A stretch of 64,000 nucleotides of DNA from Nipponacmea schrenckii (taxonomy: Eukaryota > Mollusca > Gastropoda > Lottiidae): contig CM060200.1 in NCBI GenBank assembly GCA_030562195.1, positions 35,533,468 to 35,597,467 on the forward strand. Direction: 5' to 3'. Below, piece by piece: positions 13,101-27,100 of this stretch (position 1 is its first letter; each line of letters starts with the position of its first letter). A program made the position numbers and the translations under genes. The notes below the pieces were generated by a model that was given only the letters and a program-made list of their open reading frames with translations, did no database searches and was not told the DNA's origin.

Positions 13101-14077
13101 ACCATATTTTTACAGCACCAATTGTACTAGAATCCCAATTAGATACTAAACTCGGTGTTAAAAATAACAACTATTTATATATGTTTAGTTATGTCTCTAA
13201 AAGTATTCTTACTAAATGGGAAGGTACGCGTTTAAGTTTTTTTTAACTCCATGGAAAACACCTATCTTTTATAGATTGTGGTACAGTGTATGTTTGTCAG
13301 ACCGGTGCAGAAAATTTTATACAATAAGAATGTTGTGCACCATTCACAAATTAAGAGGTCAAAATGATTTTGTAACTAATGTAATTGCGAACCAACTATC
13401 ACTTCTATTTTAGGTAGATACTTGTACAGTGGTATATTTGACATTGAAGGGTATTCTATTCTACAAAACTACCCTGGCAAATCAAACAAGATGACAGTGG
13501 ACATGGATCAAATTCATTGATTTTGTACTTGCGATTTTTTTTATTTATCCAAAGCAAATCCAAAATTTAGACCTGTCATTCCAAATATCTATTTTATCTA
13601 TATTCAATTACAGTCATGAAATTCAGTGCATATAAAATGTAGACAATGCAAGGTGTTTGATAATGTTGAAAATTCACCTCCAAATCCTAGTCAATGACAG
13701 TCTGGTATGACTATTTCGAATTTACATCATCAAGCTGACAATCAAGCCGAACCATTTCTTGGTGGGCTTCTCGATGTACTGGATCATGTAGATTAACTAT
13801 ATACAAGCCATGTAAAAATGTCTTCAATTTTACAGAAGCGCCAGAATTCTGGTATAGTTGACGTCGTTGATGATCACGTCAATTTCCGAGTGCGTTCTTG
13901 ATCAAGAAATCACGTATCTTTCATACCATTAAAAGATATCTTTAGTTTTACAGGAGCACCACATGGATATGGAATGCCTTTTGTATTTGGAGATCCATTT
14001 CCAAATAAAGGCTCTGATAAAGATTTTATGATGAGTTTAACTATGATGGATTTATGGACAAATTTCGCTAAATACCA
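10102..14077 (+). pseudogene. Carboxylesterase/cholinesterase-family pseudogene (tandem copy 1)
   Basis: Exons matching the intact paralogue are 10102-10273, 10379-10548, 10842-10979, 11979-12178, part of exon 6 at about 12397-12465, 12604-12787, 13091-13223 and 13954-14077. It is broken many times. The first exon has TAA at codon 5 (10114-10116), and the second has TAA at 10399-10401. Exon 3 lacks 7 nt, and exon 5 has TAG at 12164-12166. Exon 6 has lost its 5' half and 11 further nt, and exon 7 carries a 5-nt insertion. Exon 4, which holds the catalytic serine in the sister gene, is absent; a reverse pearl-like repeat (11500-11810) lies in its place. Exon 10 is replaced after about 14336 by unrelated sequence. 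Exons 8 and 9 still read well (GAPHGYGMPFVFG), so decay may be fairly recent. Confidence 0.88.
11500..11810 (-). mobile_element. Pearl-like tandem-repeat element, reverse orientation, truncated
   Basis: TATACGCCCAC at 11500-11510 is followed by a CTGT/GGTC microsatellite and two diverged core units containing TTGCCCTTGTTCTTGAATTC and GATGGATTTTGACGAAACTT, the reverse complements of the core motifs at 3811-5591. It sits in the enlarged gap where the pseudogene has lost exon 4. The 3' boundary is soft. Confidence 0.6.
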
Positions 14078-14705
14078 GTAACTATTCAATTTTGCTTTTT
14101 TAGATTCATTTGCCAGATATCAGGAACTAATTACTAGTATATTCATGTTCATATTCATTCGGCATTTTTAAACCCAAATATACCCCATTTATCACGAGTA
14201 AGGGTTAATGATAGAACTTTCTGCTTTTACGTTTAATTTGTATCGAATACATTCATGTATCTTTGTATATAAGCTTTTGCGTCCTACAAAGGGAATGGAA
14301 GCCGAAGTAGTTCAATAAATTTTAGTTTATACATTTTCAGCGGCTGAGGTCGCGCACTTGTGAGGATAGACCGCCGAGAATTCGACGCTATATCGCAGAT
14401 TGGCCGAACAGTACGATAGAAGGTCGCTTCTGATAGATGAAGTAGACTGTATGTAAAGAGTATATCGAAGGTGTATCTGGATTTATCGTCGCGCGTGGTC
14501 CCTGTAGGCGTAATTTTGTTATACAAAAACACATGGTAGGATATGTGATTTTGTATAACTTTATTGTGTCACTACAATATAAGCTCAATACTATTACCAC
14601 TAAATGACATGGTTACATTAAACATTATCGTTTAAAGATAAAACATGAGCTTATCTTTATCAAATACCTTGACCCAATTACTTTCGTTTACACAAAATAT
14701 AACAA
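14078..14705. other. Spacer between the esterase copies
   Basis: Positions 14078-14336 are the duplicated intron 9 of the pseudogene and match 18185-18430. At about 14337, just after an acceptor-like TTTTCAG, the match ends. About 250 bp of unrelated, more GC-rich sequence follows (GGCTGAGGTCGCGCAC) where exon 10 should be. Similarity to the first copy resumes at about 14646, the presumed duplication junction. I see no gene in the unrelated part. Confidence 0.5.
14646..14705 (+). promoter_or_regulatory. Conserved upstream block shared by both esterase copies
   Basis: About 60 bp just before the ATG (containing GAGCTTATCTTTATCAAA) are nearly identical to about 10041-10101 upstream of the pseudogene. 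Either the duplication simply extended this far, or the block holds the core promoter and 5' UTR. No TATA element is convincing. Confidence 0.35.
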
Positions 14706-18606
<3,901 letters not shown>

Positions 18607-18944
18607 AACAATACTGCAGCCAAATTGTAATCTTAAGACGGAAATAAATTGTACTAGTACATGAAACCATCGATAGACACATGCCTACCCGATTTCTTCC
18701 AGCCAGCATCTGCGTACAAATAGGGTAGAAACTAGTTAAAAGAGATCATCTTTCGGGTATATATACTTAGTCCATATTAAAACACACCACTCACGAAATC
18801 TGGAGTAACTCCACGGTTTGATATGTAAAGTATATACTTATGATGCTTTTGAGATAATGAATGATTTAAGAAGACATGTATATATTTCACGATAATGTTA
18901 ATGCACGACCGAGACTTAAAAGGTGTAGGGGTCAAACAGGGAAG
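18607..18944. other. Downstream flank of the esterase gene
   Basis: AT-rich sequence with a second AATAAA near 18643 that could serve as an alternative poly(A) signal. No gene or repeat is recognised before the Tc1 remnant. Confidence 0.3.
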
Positions 18945-19583
18945 TCAATAACGGGTGTGACCGCCATTTGCATTGACACATGCGGTGCATCGTCGTCGCA
19001 TGGAGTTGATCAGTCTCTGGATAGTGTTCTGATGGATGGCATTCCACTCCTGAACAAGGGCAACCTCAAGTTCTCGGATGTTGTCCATCTGGCGTCGACT
19101 TGAAATACGTCGTCCAATTTCATCCCATAAGTGCTCGATAGGAGGAGAGTGTTCTGATGGGGAGAGGCTAATATAGGCCTAGCCTGCTGCCCAATCCAGT
19201 GTAAATAAATATTGTTTATATAAAAAAAATAGGAGGAGAGGTCGGGTGGCAGAGCTGGCCACTGAAGCATGGGGATTTTTTGCTGTGCATGGTACTGATA
19301 ATGGGGTGAATGAATCCACGTCGTCCTTGGACTTGAACAGCCATTCTAGTAGCTGTTAGTGTTCGCTCTTGGACATGATCCAGTATTATCTGACGGTCCT
19401 AACGTGCCGTTGTCACACGTTGTTGACCCGGTCGAGGACGGTCCCGAGTTTGCAGAAACCTTTGATGGAGTATTGAGATCGTTGTGTGTGCGCAGTGTAG
19501 TCGTCTGGTAATTCCCTGGTGCTGGCGCCATTTTGAAGCATGCCAATGGCACGTTCCCGTTAAGGGGCTGTAAGTCGCGGCAT
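18945..19583 (-). pseudogene. Tc1/mariner-like transposase remnant
   Basis: Minus-strand translation gives the start of a Tc1-type transposase (MPRLTAP, then a stop, then RERAIGMLQNGAS). In a shifted frame the second helix-turn-helix region reads TTISILHQRFLQT followed by DRPRPG. After a large internal deletion, the C-terminal part gives QWPALPPDLS and PIEHLWDEIGRRI and ends TACVNANGGHTRY-stop at 18945. These fit the paired HTH DNA-binding domain and the region around the last catalytic acid of DDE transposases. The coding remnant is about 640 bp against roughly 1 kb for an intact element. It has several stops and frameshifts and a 91-bp insertion, so it is inactive. No terminal inverted repeats were found. 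Confidence 0.85.
19138..19240 (+). mobile_element. Short retroposed insert with A-rich tail inside the Tc1 remnant
   Basis: ATAGGAGGAGAG occurs at 19138-19149 and again at 19229-19240, flanking about 79 bp that interrupts the transposase between its PDLS and PIEHLWD codons. The insert ends in ATATAAAAAAAAT directly before the second repeat. A 12-bp target-site duplication plus a 3' A tail is the signature of LINE-mediated retroposition. The origin of the inserted RNA is unknown. Confidence 0.65.
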
Positions 19584-22080
19584 CGTGTCGGCGTTTCACA
19601 TGTGTCAATGAAGGTGTGAAATTTTATTCGGATTCACATGCTTTTAAAGGTAATGTGTGCACAATTCAGAGTGAAATTCATTTTTCCCGTGGCGTCCGAA
19701 ATGTTGCGTTTTTGCGAAAAATTGCCTAGCGTTACAGTTAACATGAAATTCTCGAATTTCTTGCACCTGGCATGTCGGGTGACGTCACTGTAGTGTTGTT
19801 GTATAAAATTATAATTCGATAAGTTCTTTTGAACTTAAATATTGACTTTTTCAAGTGGTGCGTTTTTAATGTGTACTCAGTATATGTAATTCAAATTCTT
19901 AGCGGCTATATATATGAGACAATGGAATTAAGGTCTTGGCAACAACCTTTTCAGATTATAAGTTGCGTCCCTGATGCCATAGTGAGCTGAAAATTCTTAT
20001 TGTAGTAAATAATGGGGGCTGCTGTACTGCCGCAATTGATCTGCTTAATTTGAAATTTGGAAAAAGTTATAAAACGTAATCAAAATAATTTATGATATTA
20101 ATATTTTTATTACAAAACACTTGACTCATTTAAATGGCAGTCAGTAGAAAAACTTATATAACTTAAGAACAATACCGACTATATAATAGTAATGAACTTA
20201 AATCTTATTTAATAGGTCCATATTTCTAATTGAAACTAACCATTAATCAAACTGTGGCTCTAACTGGTTAGTAACTAACTGAATATGTATGAAAGTAATT
20301 GTTCATTATCTGAATTCAAGTTAGATGTTCAATATTCAAAAATATCAAACTATATGTTTCTTAGTTAGCAAATTACAACTTCAAAATTCTAAAACATCAA
20401 AATTCAATATTCTCAAATGTCAAACTTCACATTGAATATACAAGTTTATTATTTTAAAATAGCAAAGCACAATTGGAATTTTCTATATAATGTTCTATAT
20501 GACAAAAGTATACATCAATATCTTATATTATCAATGAATAGTCCAATATTATAAACATTCAAATGTTCACTTGTCATAGCATATATATAGCATATTCTTA
20601 TACCAGGTACTTTGAAATAATTTCACAAGCAGAATTCTATTTTTTTTTTCACAACATTTTTCAATGATTTCATTTAGTTTTAATTATATCACAGTTAACA
20701 ACACTGCAGAACACTAAAACTTATTGTCTGATAAAATACACCCAGATTTTATGAATGAAGTAATAAAATATCTCTTACCATTTTGTATTACCAACAATTT
20801 ACCATTGCATTTATTCAATTGACTTAAGAAAATTGACAATAGATATTTTTATAAAGATGTTTTTTTAACTAATTGTAGCTTCAATTAGAACACATTGCAA
20901 AAACAAAAATTTGTCGTTTTTCGAGATTCAATGAAATTTATGAATTTGTAATTCCAATCTGAGAGTATTTTTTCAGACATAAAATTATATTTTATATTAA
21001 ATAAAACTATATACAATTTATAATATACTTCTATATACAGTGAAACCACCATTTATCATTTCAATAGTTTATAATAGCATTTAATTTCGGGCTTTCTGTG
21101 TGCCACAAGTTGTATGTTTTTTGTATGATCAAGTTGTATTTGTATTTAATGTGGCACAAGTCAATCCAAGTTTTCAATAGCTGTTCAGCTTGCCACAACT
21201 CATACTTTGTGCCAAAAGTAATTTCGGCAGTAACAAAAGAAATTTAATATATACAGTACAGTATAAGATACAATATTAATGTATATGGACATATAAAGCA
21301 CTACACAAGTATATAAAGCATACCAATTTTTTTCTGAGCTGAAGGCATAAGTCAACATAACAAACACAAAACCTAACATAGCCAAATTGCTATCTCGCAG
21401 TTCTTTATAATTCAGTTATATATTGTATGCTTTAAGCTAAATAAGTAATAAATATATGCCATTATGATTTTTTACTAGTGAAATAAAATCATAAACCATC
21501 TCATCCTACATATATATATGTATAAGATTCCATTCCAAGGCAATACACAACAACAACAAACAAACAATTGATTATTATTGCATAAAAATGACTAGAAGAG
21601 TTCAACCTTGACTTCAGTTTCAAGAACTTTTGCTTCCATATATTTGCATTCAATTACCCATTGATTTTTTGCAGCGATTATCAACTGTTTATCGGATTTC
21701 TTAATGTACATCTGAATGTCTATCTGAATTGACTTTACCAAATTAAGAATCATAATACATGTGCATTTAAACAATATTTCAAATCCAATCAGAAATATAT
21801 TGAGATAATTGTTAGTTTTCAGAATGGAGTTTCTTATCACGATTAATACTAATGATTCAATATAAGATACATACAAAACATATATATATTTTTGGCACTC
21901 TCCAAAGACCTGTCATGGAAGAAACAAATACTGAAAACTGTATGTGTGGTCCAATTCTTCCAAACTGATCAGTTCAATATCAAATATTCATTAACTAAAT
22001 AGTTTATAGCACCTTGTTTGAGTCACTGTGACTCGTCTATAGTTTTGCATTTGTTATGACCTTGAGAATGAAGGTCAAGG
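19584..22080. other. AT-rich intergenic region, includes the phosphatase 3' UTR
   Basis: No gene is supported. The phosphatase stop is at 22081-22083, so the 3' UTR extends down from there. Minus-strand AATAAA candidates lie near 20445 and 20810, but the true end is not visible. Positions 19620-19800 are less AT-rich and of unknown nature. The short open frames at 21200-21385 and 21592-21876 show no family resemblance. Confidence 0.4.
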
Positions 22081-24177
22081 TCATGATGATAATGCTGATG
22101 GTGATTCTGGCTCTTTAAGATAATCACGAACAATATCATGACAAAACTTATACTGTTCCTAAAATAACAAAATAATATTCAATATAGACACAAATGTTAG
22201 AAAACGGAATTATAGACTCAGAAAGAAAAACATTAATTTAAAGGAAGTTGTAGGCCTATACCTCACAAAAACTATCAAAACAATGCCTTTTCCATACAAA
22301 AACATTTCTAGATCAGCATCTAAAAATCTTGAAGCAACTGAAATCCAGCCACTTCAAATTCTATGTCTATGCGAAAACAATAGAACTTACCATGCTATCT
22401 ATAAATTGTGACCTATTTAATCTAAGTTGTTTCACTGCCTGGAAGACATCTACTTCTTTATCTATATTTAATCTTTCTAATATACAACTAACGGCACAAA
22501 ATAAACCACTTCTACTGGCACCATTCCTGAAGTTGAAGACAAATCGTGTCTATGACTTTAATTGACTTTGAAACATCAGTTTTAAGAAAAAGTGATTATT
22601 TTCTACTTTTATTTCATGAGTCACTCACAAATATAATTGTTGCCTCTGCAAAAGCATAACAAGACAGACAATTGATAGAATGAGGATAAAATATATGAAG
22701 CATTATTCCTCCTCTTACTTACATGCAATGGACGGTAACTGGTCTGTTGTCAGTTTGAGTCTGCCATCTTTCAACAGTGTCTAACAACTCTAGTAATGCC
22801 ATTTTGGAACTTGGTACAGCACTACCTTCTGGCCAATGGTGGAAGTGAAATTGCCGAATTACTCGAGGTGGTTCATCAGGCTGTGAAATAAAATGAAAAC
22901 AAATTTGAATATCAATGAAACCAATACATTTAAATAATGTATGCCATAAGATCAAAAGCATTATTAGTTATTTAATTGAACAAGCTAATGAGCTACCGTG
23001 CAACTAGCCTTCAATCAGTTGATGCAATCAAATGGATAAGTTTGAAAAACAACATTAAGACTTACAGCTATGTGTAGTCCATACTCTTAAATGAAACTAG
23101 ATGGTCATAACACTTCATAAATTTGATATATAATTTTACAACATGCTTACCAGTAATGTATTGGTTATGGTAAAATCTCTAACTGTGACACTTGGATCTG
23201 ATTTAATCTCAGCTGTGGTTTCAACAATAAATGGACCATAATTAATACCACAAGGGTCTAAACTCCAATATACCTCACATGTCTACAACAAATATACATC
23301 ATCATATCTACATATAGAAATCAAAATCACAATTAGCATTTTACTAATCTAGTAATCAAGATCTTTCAAGATCAAAAATCTGTCACGAGCAGACATCATT
23401 GTAAATGTGAAGGTTGACAATCAGCTTATTCATTAATGCCCAAATATGTATCTCTATAGTACTGCAACTCTGTCTATGATCAGCACAGCTAATATAAGAA
23501 ATCACGCAGTTTACCTCATCATTGAGATCCAGTTCATTTAACATTACAATACAAGATGAATTGTGATCATAAACCAGTCTCCAGAAATCTACCACTGTAT
23601 TTGGTAATGACATTTGGGTAACAATAAAAGCATCTTTAATATGGTAACTCTGAAATTATAATTAGTAGAAAAATGCAGAAAACAATTCTTCCATCATCCT
23701 TAAACATCCACAATTTTCTACAGTTTTATTTCAAACAATGAACTTTGATTAATCATAGTTCAACATCTCATAAGATCAAATATTATATCAAAAAAACTTA
23801 CATTTACAAAAACAGCATTAATATAATCATTGCCTTCTTCCCATGGTGTGGTTAAATACGGCCTACAACGATTAGCTGAAAGATAAATCAATTTAGATAA
23901 ATATAAAACATATTTATTGAAAACAACATTTGATCCTTAAGGCATTTATTTACACATAGTCACCTCATTGGAATATATTATTTTCATTTTAAATAACATT
24001 AGGACAACATTCTTTTTTTTCAATTGTGCCTCCCCTCAATTTAGAGATATCACTTAGTTCAGTAAAACATTGATTACCAGGCAGAATATTTTTACATCTA
24101 TTCTTAAAGATATTTTCTGCTCTCAATGCCGATGTAGATTCGTCTCTTTCAATTGTTGTTGTTAATAATTTTAAAAT
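22081..24177 (-). CDS. Phosphatase exons: degenerate PTP domain D2 and C-terminus
   Basis: Exons 24078-24177, 23802-23875, 23515-23649, 23151-23282, 22723-22880, 22391-22526 and 22081-22158. The fold motifs are recognisable ([38 protein letters not shown]). The WPD aspartate is Glu, the KNRY equivalent is KNRC, and the P-loop is HCMNGASRSG, keeping C-X5-R but not the consensus SAG-GRT. D2 domains of receptor phosphatases are usually weak or inactive regulators, and this one should be too. The protein ends SPSALSS before TGA at 22081-22083. Confidence 0.88.
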
Positions 24178-27100
24178 CTAAAACAAAATTACAGTTAAAA
24201 TTAAGTAAAACAGTTATAAGGTTACTATAGCATCATGTAAAGTATTATATACAGAAGTCTACAAAGACATAAATGTGAAGGTTTTCAGTTAGGTATCTAT
24301 TTTAGTAGCAATGAAATGAATATCGTTACTCAAATCAGATATCTCTTTGTACAATTTAACCTACCTCAAATTGTTCATCTAGCTTTGATTTGCCAATGTC
24401 CTGATCATATTGTACAATATCTCTGTATACATGTTGATAGTTTACTATTGGTATTGTTGTATCTCCACAAATTAAAGCCTCTAATAAACAATCATAGACA
24501 AAAATATATTGTTCCTGTAAATATACAAATATAATTCGTTACTGTAATTATATAAAAATAATTGTTCCTGTAAATATACAAATATAATTCGTTACTATAA
24601 ATATACAAAAATAATTGTTTCTGTGAAGATACAAATAAAATCTGTTCCTATAAATATACGAACATATCTTGTTCCTATATTGATATACAAATATATTGAT
24701 CCTATAAATATACAAATATGAATTGTTCCTGTAAATATATAAATATACATAACTCCTATGAATATAGTAAAATTATGTATTGTTAGTATATACATACACA
24801 AATATGTTGTCCGTAGACATTAACCATTATCATTGTTCCTTAAATTATGCATAAAACTCCTGTACATACAATATTTCGACACAAGAAGTCTTTTTGAATG
24901 TATGATACAATATGTCACTTAATGATTCAACAAAGTCTGATGGTATATGTATGTTTTGATGTCTGATCGTCTCATGCAGATGTACTTGTCTATTCCATGG
25001 TTATTGTGGTCATGTATTGACCGCAGAAAGATGAAACTGTCCATTTTATACACATGTACTAGTGTATTTCAAAACGAATTGTACGTTGAAATGATATATG
25101 GTTTTTGCTGTCATGTACTTGATCGCCGGAAGATAAATCTGTCCATTATTTACACGTGTACTTGTGTATTTTAAAACAAATTGTACGTTGAAATAATATG
25201 TGTTTTTTGCGGTCGTGTGCTTGGTCGCTGGGGTTAAGTTTGTGCGTTTTATGCACGTGTGCTTGTGTGTTTTGGACGGGTTGCGCATTGGAGTGTGGTT
25301 TTTTTTTTGTCTTTTTTTTTCGGCTGCGTTGTGCATGCCCACGGGAAGTATATATTATATCCATTTTATAAACAAATTGTAGGTTGAAAATCTCTCCATT
25401 TCATGCACATGTGTATTTTTAAACAAATTGTACTTGGAGTATTGTATATTTATTTTGTGTACTTGATCGCCGGAACATAGGTCTGTCCATTTGATGCACA
25501 TGTACTTGTGTATTTTTAGTATTTTAGACGAATTGTATATTGAAATATGTATTTTCGATTTTTTTTTCCCAATGTATTGCCCCATGGGCTGAATGTGAGA
25601 CAGGACCATGTCCTTGTGTATTGGGCATAATTCTGACCCATGTAAAATAAAGAGTTTATTATCATTATTACATATTTTCTACTTTGCTTTTGATTGAATT
25701 TATAACATCTATATATACAAACAAAATATTGAAATGTGTGATAATTTTAATGCAGTTTACTCCACACACCACAATAAAATTTTGACACGATATACTTATA
25801 CCAAGTTACATCAAAATCCTTTGGAAATTGTACCCACAATATACTTATAAATTATACTTAGTCAAGGGCAATAGCTCAAAAACCATTCATTAAAAATTCG
25901 TCAAAATCAAACTTAACCGCGATCTTATCAATTCCACTGCCCAAACCACATTTCATCAAAATCCAATGAAAATTATAGCTTCTATTGCATCCACAATAAA
26001 ATTTTGACGTGATTTTACTAAGTCAAGGGCAATAACTCAACAACTGTTCATAGAAAAATCGTCAATTTCAAACTCGACCGCCGTCTTATCAATTCCAATG
26101 CTTACACCAAGTTTCATTGAAATCCATAGAAAATTGAAGCGTCTATTGTGCCCACAACAATTGTTGATGGATGGACGGACACATATTATATGGGCGTATA
26201 AAAATTCTTATTTTAGGTCAAAGAAAGAACGGTTAATTATCAAAATGAATACTATTCAGGCGTATAACGGTTACACGAAAATTATTCATTAACTTTTTTA
26301 TTTCATTATACAGAAATTATTTCATCTAAAATTCCTAATTTCTTTGTCACAAAAAATCGATAGTTTAGCTATTTTCAGGATTGAGTGATAAAAGCAATTT
26401 TCTAAATGTAAACATTGAAGGTTGATTTTGAGGCATTGCCTTTTGATCATTCTAATCAGTAGGAATGAAATGGCAAGTTTAATGGTATTGTTTATAGATT
26501 GTATGATACCAGGTCATTTATACAATCTGACAGTTTAACTGGATTTCCCTACCACAGAATGTGTCTCTCAGACTTTCTGTTAAGTCATACAAATATCCCA
26601 AGTGAATTCTTTAAAGGGGCACAATCTTGATTTTTAGGGGTCATTTTGGGCCTTTGTTACATTTAAACAGTCCTCGAAATACTCAAGCTCTAAGAAAATC
26701 GCAAAATACCTTAAAATTTAAAAACCTTTTTATTTTTTTTTCCGTGCTGTACGCGGCTGGTCTTCAGTCAGTCTGAAAATTGTGTGTCCTGTTGACAAAA
26801 TCTACAATTTATTCTTTAAACTTTTTTTTTTTTATCAGTTATGTGCCTAACCAGTATCTTTTATAAAATCTTTTGTTTTTTCCCAATTTATGGCAATTTT
26901 CTAAATTTTAAACATTAATTGATTTTAAAGGCATTGCCTTTTGTATTCTTCATGGAAATTAAAAGGCCCAAAGTTTAATGGTTTTTAAGCTTGTAAAACC
27001 TATTTCTAAAATTAAGTTTAACGGGATTTCCCTGGGGTTTGAGGCTTTCTGTTAAGTCAATAAAAATATCCCAAGTGAATTCTTTAATAAAACTTTATTA

